DNA from: an uncultured Acidobacteriota bacterium
GTDB taxonomy: Bacteria; Acidobacteriota; Polarisedimenticolia; Polarisedimenticolales; Polarisedimenticolaceae
Direction: 5' to 3'
NCBI GenBank assembly: GCA_945787955.1
Contig: CALZKF010000003.1
Coordinates: forward strand, 1-54,520
Length of the DNA stretch: 54,520 nt
In this document: positions 1-9,894 of the stretch, one piece after another
How the letters are laid out: each line of letters begins with the position of its first letter
How positions within the stretch are numbered: the stretch's first letter is position 1
Translations under genes and position numbers: made by a program
The notes under the pieces: model-generated
What the model saw: the letters and a program-made list of their open reading frames with translations, nothing else
Told to the model about the DNA's origin: nothing
Database searches by the model: none

Positions 1-2
1 AG

Positions 3-476
3 GCCCTGGACACCGTAGCGGCTGATGGTCACAAGGCGTTGGTGTTCTCACAGTGGACTACCATGCTGGACCTGTTGGAACCGCATCTGGCCGGCAGCGA
101 TATCCGGTTCACCCGGCTGGACGGATCAACCCGGGACCGGGCCGGTGTGGTCGCATCGTTTCAGGATCCCGGCGGACCGACCGTGCTGCTGATCTCCCTG
201 AAAGCGGGCGGTACCGGTCTGAACCTGACAGCCGCCGATCATGTATTCCTCATGGATCCGTGGTGGAACCCGGCGGTGGAGGACCAGGCCGCCGACCGGG
301 CCCACCGCATAGGCCAGGAACGGCCGGTGCTGGTGTACCACGTGGTGGCGGAGAACACGGTGGAGGAGCGCATCCTGGAACTCCAGAATAAGAAGCGTGA
401 GCTGGCCGATGCGGCCACCGGTGCCGGAGTCGGGCGCGGCCTGAACCGTGAAGACCTGCTCGCTCTTCTGCGCTGA
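3..476 (+). CDS. SNF2-family DEAD/DEAH-box helicase, C-terminal fragment (truncated by window start)
   Basis: Frame is open from base 3 ([18 protein letters not shown]...); helicase C motifs [43 protein letters not shown] are characteristic of SWI/SNF2 proteins. Confidence 0.93.
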   Translation, partial: ALDTVAADGHKALVFSQWTTMLDLLEPHLAGSDIRFTRLDGSTRDRAGVVASFQDPGGPTVLLISLKAGGTGLNLTAADHVFLMDPWWNPAVEDQAADRAHRIGQERPVLVYHVVAENTVEERILELQNKKRELADAATGAGVGRGLNREDLLALLR

Positions 477-522
477 TCCGGACTAAGCTATCCGGCACAG
501 GCGGTAAAACAGGAGCCGGACC

Positions 523-933
523 GTGACCGACATCAACTACCTGGCTGTTATTTGCGCGCTGGGCCTCTCCCTCGGCCTGGGTGTGTTGTGGTACTCACCG
601 CTGATGTTTGGGCGGGTATGGTACCGGCTGAAGCGATACACACAGGAAGAAGCGGAGAAGCTGCGGGGGAGTATCAGGCCGGCCTACGTCGTTACGGGTA
701 TCAGTTACGCCACCATGGCTCTGGTTGTGGCGGTTCTGGTGGCGGTACTCGGATTGACCAGTGCCTCCGAGGGCCTGGTTCTAGGATTCCTCGTGTGGCT
801 CGGGTTCGTTTTTACTACCGGTCTCATCGCCAATATGTTCTCGGAGCGGCGGTTCCGATCCTTCATGATCGATACCATCTACCAGCTGGCCTGCCTCCTG
901 ATCATGGGCAGCATGATCGGAGCCTGGCGGTGA
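523..933 (+). CDS. DUF1761-type membrane protein
   Basis: 136 aa, hydrophobic; GVLWYSPLMFGRVWYRL and late FMIDTIYQL motifs resemble DUF1761. Confidence 0.75.
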   Translation: MTDINYLAVICALGLSLGLGVLWYSPLMFGRVWYRLKRYTQEEAEKLRGSIRPAYVVTGISYATMALVVAVLVAVLGLTSASEGLVLGFLVWLGFVFTTGLIANMFSERRFRSFMIDTIYQLACLLIMGSMIGAWR

Positions 934-1235
934 ACGATTCCCTGCTGGTGCCCTGGGACGGAACGACCCCGATCCGTATTCTGGGCCGTCCGGTGGATGT
1001 GCCGGAGAACAATGTTCTGCTGCGGTGCTTGCAGCATCTGCTGCCGGAGACGGTGACGTACGGCCGGTTCTGCTGGAACGACGAGTGCGGCAACAGCGAA
1101 TTCCGCTACCGACTGCCCGGTGATCCGGAGGAGCGGGTGGAACGTGCTTGCCGTTTCGTGCCGGTGGCCGGCATGGAGATCACCGCCGTGTCGGAGCAGT
1201 TGCGCCAGGTGCTGGCGCCGTTGCTGGAACGCTGA
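930..1235 (+). CDS. Small Cys4 protein, probable 2Fe-2S ferredoxin-like
   Basis: GTG start overlapping the upstream TGA (GTGA); VNDSLLVPWDGTTPIRILGRPVDVPENNVLLRCLQHLLPETVTYGRFCWNDECGNSEFRYRLPGDPEERVERACRF with four cysteines. Confidence 0.65.
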   Translation: MNDSLLVPWDGTTPIRILGRPVDVPENNVLLRCLQHLLPETVTYGRFCWNDECGNSEFRYRLPGDPEERVERACRFVPVAGMEITAVSEQLRQVLAPLLER

Positions 1236-1249
1236 CCCTCAGGCCGGGA

Positions 1250-4200
1250 CTACTCCACTACGTTGTAGACTTCGATCTCGGCCAGGCCGGTGCTCCATGT
1301 GGCTCCACTGGTGGCATTCACCGTCATCCGCACGCTGGTAACCGTTTTTGGGGCGAACAGGACCTCGTCTCCGGCGCCCGAGTCGTCCAGGGGGCCTACC
1401 GTGATGCTGGTGCCGTCGCTGAAGCTCAGGGTGCAGCCGTTGATGCGGTCAAACAGGTTGATACGGTCGAACAGCATGATCCTGTCGATAGTCTGGGGAG
1501 TATCCCAGGACAGCTCAATCCAGGCGCCGACCCGCTCGACCTGGGTCACCCATTCCCGGGTGCTGTCAGTGGGATAGCCGTCGATGAAGCCGTCCACCGC
1601 TTTGAGGGCGGTCTGACCACTGCCGGCCCTTTCCGTGGAGGCGGTCACCGAGGTCGCCGTCGGGGCGATATTGGTACCGCCGGGCCCAGGGGGCGCCAGG
1701 ACGGTAATGTCCACCGTGTCGGGAGTGCTGTCGTCGGTGCCGTCGTTGACGGTGAGGCGGAACGTCAGCAGCTGGTTCGATGTCAGGCCGGTCGGTGCAG
1801 GGAACGTAGGCGCCGCAGAGGCCGCACCGGTCAGGACTACCGGTAGTCCACCGGTCTGTATCCACGAATAGGTCAGGGAATCCAGGTCCGGATCGGAAGA
1901 GCCGGTGCCGTCCAACTGGACGGTGACGCCTTCGTCTACGCTCTGGTCCGGCCCGGAGTCGGCATTGGGCGGCCGGTTGGCGTCGGGATCTTCAAGGTAG
2001 ACCTCGATTTCGGCCAGTCCTACGCTCCAGGTCGATCCGGCAGTGGCATTCACCGTCATCCGGACACTGGTCACCGTCCGCGCTGTGAAGAAAATCTCGT
2101 CGCCGGCGCCGGCGTTGTCCAGCGCTCCGACAGCGATACTGGACCCGTCGCTGAACGTGAGTGTGCAGGCGGTGATCCGGTCGCTGAGATTGATCCGATC
2201 GTACAGGATAACGCGATCGATGGTCTGCGGCGTGGTCCAGGTCAGTTCGATCCAGGCTCCGATCCGTTCCGCCTGGGTGGACCACTCGCGGAGGCTGTCG
2301 CCCGGGTACCCGTCCACAAAACCGTCAACGGCCTTATCCGCACCCTGGCCGCTGCCGGCCCGGTCGGTTGAGGCGGTGACGGCGGACGCGTCCGGCGCGA
2401 TGTTGCCGATTCCTCCCCCCGGCGGCGGTGGGGCCATCGTGATGGTGACCAATGTGGTGTCCGGCAGGCTGTCGAATTCAAAGTCACTGACAACCAGCTG
2501 GAAGGTCAGGAGTTCGTCTGCGGCCAAACCGCTGGGGGCGAGGAAGGTCGGCGAAACAGCGCTGGCCGACGACAGCGTCACCGGGATGCCACCGGTCTGA
2601 CTCCACAAATAAGTAATCAAGTCGCCGTCCGGGTCGAAAGATCCGGTACCGTTCAGTTGAACCAGGACCCCTTCGTCCACCGTCTGACCCGATCCCGCAT
2701 TCGCCGTCGGCGCACGGTTGGGAGGTGCCGCGGCAAGGACGGTGATGGTGACGCTGTCCGCCGGACTGTCGGCCTCGCCGTCGTTGACGACCAGCCCGAA
2801 TGTCAGCAGCGCATCATCCAGCAGGCCCGTTGGTGCGACGAAGGTCGGCGATGGGCTGGTGGAGTCGGATAGGGCCACCGTGATGCCGCCGGTCTGGGAC
2901 CACAGGTAACTCAGCGGATCCAGGTCCGGATCGGAAGATCCGGTTCCGTCCAGCTGGACCAGGACACCTTCATCGGCAGTCTGATCCGGGCCGGCATCCG
3001 CCACCGGCGCCCGGTTGGCGTCGGGGTCCTGCAGGTAGACCTCGATCTCGGCGAGGCCGACGCTCCAGGTTGATCCTCGGGTGGCGTTCACCGTCATGCG
3101 AACGGAAGTGACGGTTCGGGTGGTGAACAGAATCTCGTCACCGGCGCCGTTATTGTTTAGAGCGCCGACGGGAACGGCAGACCCGTCGCTGAAGCTGAGG
3201 GTGCAGGCGGTGATCTGATCGTCCAGGTTCAGCCGATCGTACAAAATGACCCGGTCGATGGTCTGGGGTGTGCTCCAGGTCAGCTCGATCCAGGCACCGA
3301 CCCGCTCGCCCTGAGTGGACCATTCCCGGGTGCTGTCGCCGGGATAGCCGTCGATGAAGCCGTCCACCGCTTTCTCCGCGCCCTGGCCGCTGCCGGCCCG
3401 GTCCGTTGATGCGATAACGGTTGCTGCGTCCGGTGCGATGTTTCCGGCGCCTCCGCCTGGAGGGGGCGGGTCCATCAGGACCATGATGTCCACCAGGTCC
3501 GGTGCGCTGTCGTCCTGGCCGTCGTTGACGATCAGGCTGAAGGTCAGCGTTTCGTCGGCGGTGAGACCGACAGGTGAAACGAAGGTGGGAGAGGCGGCTG
3601 CGGGGGTAACCAGGGTGACCGGTGTTCCGACGGTCTGGACCCAGCTGTAAGTCAGCGGGTCGAGGTCCGGATCCGAGCTGCCGGTGCCGTCCAGCTGGAC
3701 AGTGACCCCTTCGCCGACCGACTGGTCCGGCCCGGCATCGGCCACCGGCAACTGGTTGGGCGGGTCGGCGGCGATCACGGTGACGGAAACCGAGTCCGGT
3801 GTGCTGTCCAGTTCGGAGTCGCTGACGACCAGCCGGAATGTAATGACCTCATTCGCTATCAGCCCGGTCGGGGCGGCGAAGGTCGGCATCGATGCCGCCG
3901 GATCTGAGAGGGTGACCGGGGTTCCTGCGGTCTGGAGCCATTCGTAGGTCAGGGCATCACCGTCCGGATCGGAACTTGCGCTTCCGTCCAATTGTACGAT
4001 CTCGGCCTCGTCGGCCGTCTGGTCCGGGCCGGCGTTGGCGATGGGGAAGTGGTTGCCGGTGGCGCTCTGGGCTTCGAAGGCCTGGAACTCGGCGAGCCCG
4101 ACGTTGCGGGTCAGGTCCCGGACCTGGTCCACCGTCATCCGGACGCTGGTCACGGTCCGTGCGCTGAATTCATAGATGCTGCTGCGGCCCCAGTTGTCCA

Positions 4201-5725
4201 GCGGGCCCAGGACGACGGAACTGCCATCACTGAAGTCGAGGGTTGCGCCCTTGATGTGGTCCTCATGGTTGGGGCGGTCGAACAGCATGACCCGCCCCAG
4301 GGTCACCGGCGTCGGGAAATCCAGCTGCAGCCAGGCGCCGATCCGTTCCCGTGACGAACTCCACTCCCGGGTTTCGTCCCCGGGATAGCCGTCGATGAAA
4401 CCGTCGATCGCCTTGAACGCTTCCGAGCCGGCCCGCTCGGATGACGCTGTGGCGGTGGCGCCGGGGGCGGCGTTCGGCCCGTAGGCCGGCGCCAGACTGG
4501 CGATGACGTCTACGCGGACCAGATCGGGCGGCGTCAGGGAGATACCGTCGCCAACGACCAGTTCGAACGTCAGGCTCTCGTTCCGGGAGAGTCCGGTAGG
4601 TGCGTTGAAGCTGGGAGACGGTCCGTCGGCGCCGGTCAGCGATACCGCCGTGCCGTCCACCTGGACCCAGGAATACGACAGCAGTTCGCCGTCCGGATCC
4701 AGGCTGGCTGATCCGTCCAGCGCGACGAACGCCCCCTCGAGGGCGACCTGGTCCGTACCGGCCTCCGCCACCGGGGGCCGGTTGGCGCCGGTCCGGCGCT
4801 CGGGCCAGAAAAACTCGTCTTTGTGGACGAAGCGGCCGATGTAGCCGTTCACCGCATCCTGGGTTTCATGTGATCCGACTGCCTGGTACTTGGCGTTCAG
4901 CGGATAATTCGTCCCCTGCAGCAGCAAAGGCACGTCGATGCTTTCCCGCTCGCTCCAGGCCAGCCCGACGGAAGCGAGTCCGGGGATCTCGTCAAAATAG
5001 ACCGTCGGGTCCAGCGGGTTCGGCCAGGAACTGTTGTCGCCGAACCAGACCAGGCTCTTGTGCAGGGTCGGATTGTAGCCGGGGTTTTCCGCAATGACCT
5101 CATCCAGAGCCTGGACCACGAAACGGCAGGTCGTGGAGTGGTCGTCGTGGCTGTCGAATTCCGAGGTCACGTAAATATGCTGCGGCAAGGAATCGCCGAT
5201 GATCGCCTTAAGGTCCAGGATGACGTTGCGGCCGTTGTAGGCCGCCGGGCTTCCGAAACGGTACGTGTGATAATCCGAGCCGCCCAGGCCGCGCTGGCCG
5301 TAAGTCACCGACTGGCCGTTGTGTGTCGTCAGCTGGTCGGTCAGGTTCGGAAAGGAGTTGAACAGAGCGTTCAGGTAGCCGTCCGGATACCCTAGAAAGA
5401 TTAGGTTCTGCTCCAGCATCCCCAGGTGGTCGATCTGGGCGGTGGAACCTTCGTCCTGGCGATCCAGGCCGCGCTGAATGCCGGCCCAGTCCCCGTTGGT
5501 CATGAACACGACCTGCACGGCGTCGCCTCGCTGCAGTGCGGCGTAGACCACACCGGCGGCTGTGATGATGTCATCGTCCGGATGGGGTGCGACCACCAGG
5601 CTGGAACCGAACGCGGCCCCGTGCAGCAGGATGCAGGCGATGAATACGGTGATCCGCAGCATCGCCGTGGTCGGCCCGGGATTCGTGGTATTGAACAGGT
5701 TCATGGCGACAGGTTTCTCCGACAC
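1250..5725 (-). CDS. Secreted PIG-L family deacetylase with multiple PKD-like and discoidin (F5/8 C)-like modules
   Basis: Signal-like N-terminus, SLVVAPHPDDDIITAAGVVYAAL (HPDD motif) and FDSHDDHSTT; then repeated ADAGPDQ..EG..VQLDGTGSSDPD..TYSW..Q and NIAP..ASTDRAGSGQ..KAVDGFIDGYPGD..REW modules. Start is GTG at 5725 or ATG at 5704. Confidence 0.88.
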   Translation of the reverse strand: MSEKPVAMNLFNTTNPGPTTAMLRITVFIACILLHGAAFGSSLVVAPHPDDDIITAAGVVYAALQRGDAVQVVFMTNGDWAGIQRGLDRQDEGSTAQIDHLGMLEQNLIFLGYPDGYLNALFNSFPNLTDQLTTHNGQSVTYGQRGLGGSDYHTYRFGSPAAYNGRNVILDLKAIIGDSLPQHIYVTSEFDSHDDHSTTCRFVVQALDEVIAENPGYNPTLHKSLVWFGDNSSWPNPLDPTVYFDEIPGLASVGLAWSERESIDVPLLLQGTNYPLNAKYQAVGSHETQDAVNGYIGRFVHKDEFFWPERRTGANRPPVAEAGTDQVALEGAFVALDGSASLDPDGELLSYSWVQVDGTAVSLTGADGPSPSFNAPTGLSRNESLTFELVVGDGISLTPPDLVRVDVIASLAPAYGPNAAPGATATASSERAGSEAFKAIDGFIDGYPGDETREWSSSRERIGAWLQLDFPTPVTLGRVMLFDRPNHEDHIKGATLDFSDGSSVVLGPLDNWGRSSIYEFSARTVTSVRMTVDQVRDLTRNVGLAEFQAFEAQSATGNHFPIANAGPDQTADEAEIVQLDGSASSDPDGDALTYEWLQTAGTPVTLSDPAASMPTFAAPTGLIANEVITFRLVVSDSELDSTPDSVSVTVIAADPPNQLPVADAGPDQSVGEGVTVQLDGTGSSDPDLDPLTYSWVQTVGTPVTLVTPAAASPTFVSPVGLTADETLTFSLIVNDGQDDSAPDLVDIMVLMDPPPPGGGAGNIAPDAATVIASTDRAGSGQGAEKAVDGFIDGYPGDSTREWSTQGERVGAWIELTWSTPQTIDRVILYDRLNLDDQITACTLSFSDGSAVPVGALNNNGAGDEILFTTRTVTSVRMTVNATRGSTWSVGLAEIEVYLQDPDANRAPVADAGPDQTADEGVLVQLDGTGSSDPDLDPLSYLWSQTGGITVALSDSTSPSPTFVAPTGLLDDALLTFGLVVNDGEADSPADSVTITVLAAAPPNRAPTANAGSGQTVDEGVLVQLNGTGSFDPDGDLITYLWSQTGGIPVTLSSASAVSPTFLAPSGLAADELLTFQLVVSDFEFDSLPDTTLVTITMAPPPPGGGIGNIAPDASAVTASTDRAGSGQGADKAVDGFVDGYPGDSLREWSTQAERIGAWIELTWTTPQTIDRVILYDRINLSDRITACTLTFSDGSSIAVGALDNAGAGDEIFFTARTVTSVRMTVNATAGSTWSVGLAEIEVYLEDPDANRPPNADSGPDQSVDEGVTVQLDGTGSSDPDLDSLTYSWIQTGGLPVVLTGAASAAPTFPAPTGLTSNQLLTFRLTVNDGTDDSTPDTVDITVLAPPGPGGTNIAPTATSVTASTERAGSGQTALKAVDGFIDGYPTDSTREWVTQVERVGAWIELSWDTPQTIDRIMLFDRINLFDRINGCTLSFSDGTSITVGPLDDSGAGDEVLFAPKTVTSVRMTVNATSGATWSTGLAEIEVYNVVE

Positions 5726-8700
5726 TCAGTTAAGGGTTTCAAAAACTTCCAGTTCCGCGAGTCCGATGCTCCAGGTCGACCCGCTCGTGGAGTCCACGGT
5801 CAACCGCACGCTTGTTATGGTCCGGGCGGAGAAGGTCAATTCGTTCCCTCCTCCCGTGTTGTCCAGCGCACCGGTTGACAGCGAGCTGCCGTCGCTGAAA
5901 GTCACCGTGCAGGCGGTGATGTGGTCGTCCGGATTCGGGCGGTCGTAGATCATGATTCGGTCCACCACCCTCGGCGCATCCCAGGCCAGTTCGATCCAGG
6001 CTCCGGCCTGCTGTACTACCGTGACCCACTCCCTGGTGCTGTCGTTGGGGTAGCCGTCGATGAATCCGTCCACGGCCTTTTCCGCGCCCTGGTTCCGGCC
6101 GGCGCGCTCCGAAGAAGCGGTAATCAAGTCCGCAACCAGTGCGATGTTGGTCCCTTCCGGAGGCGGTGGCGCGCTGGAAAGCACCGTAACCTCGACGAAA
6201 TCCGGTGCGCTGTCCAGGCTGCCGTCCCGAACCACCAGTTGGAAGACCAGGACTTCGTCCGCCGGGAGGCCGGCAGGGGATGTGAAGGTCGGCAGCGGGG
6301 AGGTCGGGTCGGACAGCGTTACGGCGGTTCCGGATGTCTGGGACCACAGCCAGGACAGCACGGCGCCTTCAGGGTCGGTACTGGCGCCGCCGTCCAGTTG
6401 GACAAGCACCGCCTCGTCCACGGTCTGGTCCGGGCCGGCGTCAGCCTCCGGTGGGAAGTTCGGCGTCATCCCGGCTGATTCGAAGACTTCGAATTCGGAC
6501 AGGCCCGCGTTGTAGGTGTCCGCGCCGACCACGTCGACGGTGAAGCGTACCCACAGGATGGTCCGTGGCTCGAAGTCGACGATTACTCCGGACCCGGCGT
6601 CTTCCAAGGGCCCGACCGGGATGGTGGAGCCGTTACTGAAAGTCAGGGTGCCCCCCTCGACGAAATCATACTCATTGGGCCGGTCGTAAAGCACGACCCT
6701 CTGGACGGTGCGGGGAAGAATCCAGGACAGTTCGATCCAGCCGCCCGGGCCCTCGCCCAGTGTGGCCCACTCCCGGGTGTGGTCCCCCGGATAGCCGTCA
6801 ACGAAACCGTCGATCGCCTTGACGGCGGTCTGGCCGGTGCGCTGGTTTTCCGTGGAGGCGACGGCGATCGCCTCAGGCGCGATATTGGCTCCCAGGGCGC
6901 CTGAGCCGGCACTGGCGCCGACGGTGATCTCCACCGTGTCGGAAATGCTGGTGAGCAGGCCGTCGTTCACCGTCAACTGGTACACCAGGACTTCGTTGGA
7001 GGCCAGCCCGGTCGGGGCGGTGAAGGTCGGAGCCACTGCCGACGGGTCGGACAACGGAGCCGGTGTGCCGGCGGTCTGGATCCACCATAGGGTCAACAGG
7101 TCACCGTCCGGGTCGGAACTGCCGGAACCGTCCAGTTGGACTGCTACCCCTTCCTCCACCGATTGGGCCGGACCGGCGTCGGCCACCGGAGCGCGGTTGA
7201 TGCCTGTTGTTCCGCTCTCGAACACTTCGAGCTCGGCCAGGCCGACATTGCCGGTCTGTGTTCCGACCCGGGTGGCCGTCACCCGCACACCGGTCACTTC
7301 CCGGGGCGCGAAGTCGATGGTCCGTCCTGTGCCGTCGTTGGGAACCGCATCGAATGCCAGGACCGCTCCATCGCTGAAGGTCAGGGTCCCTGTCACCATG
7401 TGATCGTATTCGTTGGGCCTGTCGTGCACCACAATCCGCTGGATCGTCCGCTGTCCGGCCCAGTCCAGCTGCAGCCACGCGCCGACCCCTTCATGTTGCG
7501 ATGCCCATTCCCGCGTGTGGTCGCCGGGGTACCCGTCCACTATCAGGTCGATCGCCTTCTCGGCGGTCTGGCCTGTGCCGGCGCTCTCGGTCGAGGCTGT
7601 GGCCAGCGCCTGGGGTGCGATATTGGCCCCGAGAGGGACGCCGCTGGCCGTGGCGAACACGGTAACCCGGGTTGAAGCAGGTGCACTGTCTGTGAAGCCG
7701 TCGTTGACGGTCAGGCGAAACAGGATGTTTTCGTCGGCGCTCAACCCGACCGGGGTGGTGAAGCTCGGGGTGGAGGAGGCGCTGTCGGACAGGGTCACCG
7801 GGACGCCGCCGGTCTGGACCCAGCGGTAGGTCAGCGGATCGCTGTCCGGATCATAGCTGCCTCTGCCGTCCAGGCTGACCGGAACGCCCTCGATGGCGGA
7901 CTGATCGGCGCCGGCGTTGGCTACCGGCGGCTGATTCTCGCCGCTGGCCAGCACCGGGTAGATCTCCATCTCGGCCAGGCCGATGTTCTGGCTCTGCCAG
8001 CCTGTAGACAGGATCCGGAAAGTCATAACCGATACTGTCCTGGCCGGGAATGTGATGATCGAAGACCGGCCGTAATTGTCCACTGCGTGGATCTCTACGG
8101 CGCTGCCGTCGTCGAACTCCAGCACACCTTCGATGATGTGGTCCTCATGGTTCGGCCGGTCGAAAAGGATGACTTTCCCAATCGTCACCGGGCGGAGCCA
8201 TTCGAACCGGATCCAGGCGCCGTCGGTCTCCCGCGTGGTGATCCACTCGGCGGTATGGTCGCCGGGATAGCCGTCGATGATGCCGTCCACCGCCTTGAAG
8301 CCCTCGGAGTCGGTGCGCTCGGTGGAAGCGGTCACCGTGGCTTGCGGGCCAAGGTTGTCGCCATAGACCGGTCCGTCGGCGGCAAGGACGGTGATTAGGG
8401 CGATATCCGGAAAACTGGTGAACACCCCATCCTGCACCGTCAGGGCGAAGGTCAGGATTTCGTCGGCCGGCAGCCCGGAAGGTGAGGAGAATGTGGGACT
8501 GGGGCTGGTGGGATCGTCCATTACAACCGGCGTGCCGGTAACCTGTTCCCAGGTGAAGAGCAACGGGTCGCCGTCCCCGTCGAAGCTGGCGGTGCCGTCC
8601 AGCTGCACCGGTACGCCCTCGGCCACCGTCTGGTCGAAACCGGCGTGCACGCGAGGTGGCTGATTCAGACCGGAATGAGACTCCACCCAGAAAAACTCAT
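1250..8700. repeat. Tandem protein-coding modules (PKD-like about 90 aa and discoidin-like about 140 aa), imperfect at DNA level
   Basis: Recurring translated blocks across both PIG-L genes; DNA blocks such as ccgtcgatgaagccgtccaccgc recur. Confidence 0.85.
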
Positions 8701-9574
8701 CCTTGTGGATGAACCGGCCCAGGTACCCGTCCAGACCACCCTGGGACACATGGGCGCCGGTGGCCTGGTACTTGGCGTTCTCCGGATAGTGCTGTGATTG
8801 CAGCGCCGGCATCACATCCAGGCTTTCCCGTTCTTCCCAGACCAAGCCGGTACCTTCCAGGGTCGGGATCGGCTCAAAATATTGGAACGGATCGAGGAGG
8901 TTGGGCCAGTTCTCGTCACCGCACCAGACGATGGTGGTGTGCAGCATCGGATTGTAGCCGGGATTGCCGGCCGACACCTGGTCCAGGGCCGCCTTCATCA
9001 CATGGTAGGTGGTGTAATGGTCCGAATGAGTATCGTGGATGCCGGTGACGAAAATGTGGTCGGGCAGGGAGGCGGCCAACAGGTCCGCCAGGTCTCCGAC
9101 CATGTTGGGCCGGTTGTAGTCCGCCGGCAGACCGTGGAGGTAAGTGTGGTAGTCCGAGCGGCCGAGCCCACGGCTGCCGTAGGTCGAGGATTGGCCGTTG
9201 GGGGCGAGATAGACATCGCTGGCCAGGGTGTAGTTGCGGTAGATCTCGTCCAGGCCGCCGTCGGGATAACCGAGGAAAATCAAGTCGTCCTCGATCATGC
9301 CGAGGAAATCGACTTGGGATTCCACAGCCTCATTCTGCCGGACAAAGCCGATAGCGGTGCCGCCTACGTCCCCGTTGGTCATGAATGCGACCTGGACCTG
9401 ATCGCCGCGCGCGAGGGCGTGATAAATTACACCGGCCGCCGTGATGATGTCGTCGTCCGGATGAGGCGCAAGGACCAGCACTCCGGCCAGGCTTACCGGC
9501 GCCAGGATCAGGAGCAAGGCGCCTGCCGCCAGGGCGACGCTACCCGTTCGAGCGATGGTACCTACTATTCTCAA
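5726..9574 (-). CDS. Secreted PIG-L family deacetylase, tandem paralog of the downstream gene
   Basis: VLVLAPHPDDDIITAAGVIYHALARGDQVQVAFMTNGD and DTHSDHYTTYH motifs; same alternating PKD-like / discoidin-like architecture. Confidence 0.88.
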   Translation of the reverse strand: MRIVGTIARTGSVALAAGALLLILAPVSLAGVLVLAPHPDDDIITAAGVIYHALARGDQVQVAFMTNGDVGGTAIGFVRQNEAVESQVDFLGMIEDDLIFLGYPDGGLDEIYRNYTLASDVYLAPNGQSSTYGSRGLGRSDYHTYLHGLPADYNRPNMVGDLADLLAASLPDHIFVTGIHDTHSDHYTTYHVMKAALDQVSAGNPGYNPMLHTTIVWCGDENWPNLLDPFQYFEPIPTLEGTGLVWEERESLDVMPALQSQHYPENAKYQATGAHVSQGGLDGYLGRFIHKDEFFWVESHSGLNQPPRVHAGFDQTVAEGVPVQLDGTASFDGDGDPLLFTWEQVTGTPVVMDDPTSPSPTFSSPSGLPADEILTFALTVQDGVFTSFPDIALITVLAADGPVYGDNLGPQATVTASTERTDSEGFKAVDGIIDGYPGDHTAEWITTRETDGAWIRFEWLRPVTIGKVILFDRPNHEDHIIEGVLEFDDGSAVEIHAVDNYGRSSIITFPARTVSVMTFRILSTGWQSQNIGLAEMEIYPVLASGENQPPVANAGADQSAIEGVPVSLDGRGSYDPDSDPLTYRWVQTGGVPVTLSDSASSTPSFTTPVGLSADENILFRLTVNDGFTDSAPASTRVTVFATASGVPLGANIAPQALATASTESAGTGQTAEKAIDLIVDGYPGDHTREWASQHEGVGAWLQLDWAGQRTIQRIVVHDRPNEYDHMVTGTLTFSDGAVLAFDAVPNDGTGRTIDFAPREVTGVRVTATRVGTQTGNVGLAELEVFESGTTGINRAPVADAGPAQSVEEGVAVQLDGSGSSDPDGDLLTLWWIQTAGTPAPLSDPSAVAPTFTAPTGLASNEVLVYQLTVNDGLLTSISDTVEITVGASAGSGALGANIAPEAIAVASTENQRTGQTAVKAIDGFVDGYPGDHTREWATLGEGPGGWIELSWILPRTVQRVVLYDRPNEYDFVEGGTLTFSNGSTIPVGPLEDAGSGVIVDFEPRTILWVRFTVDVVGADTYNAGLSEFEVFESAGMTPNFPPEADAGPDQTVDEAVLVQLDGGASTDPEGAVLSWLWSQTSGTAVTLSDPTSPLPTFTSPAGLPADEVLVFQLVVRDGSLDSAPDFVEVTVLSSAPPPPEGTNIALVADLITASSERAGRNQGAEKAVDGFIDGYPNDSTREWVTVVQQAGAWIELAWDAPRVVDRIMIYDRPNPDDHITACTVTFSDGSSLSTGALDNTGGGNELTFSARTITSVRLTVDSTSGSTWSIGLAELEVFETLN

Positions 9575-9894
9575 TGTACAGACCCGTCCATCGTTTCAAG
9601 CTGCGCCCTGACAGGCATCCGGGGCATTTCGGTTCTGCACCCCGCGGCTGCCGCAATGCACTGAAATTACAGTGACTTCAGGGGGGCAGCAATGCCCAAT
9701 TCGTAACCGGAGACCCTAGGAATCAGATCGTGATCGACCTAAATCGATCCGGATCTGTTGATGTTTTCGATTATGACCTATATTTGTAGAGAATTAAAGG
9801 TGCAGCAGGACGGGGTGACCCGGTTTCTGGAACGGATGCCTGATTTTTCTTTAAGAGATTGTGAAGATCGGCATTTTCCAGATAGGGGGCTAGG

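Noticed and set aside
1250-8700. CRISPR-like regularity in the repeated DNA
   Set aside because: Repeat period is hundreds of bp, units are translated protein modules with codon-like divergence, no short spacers.
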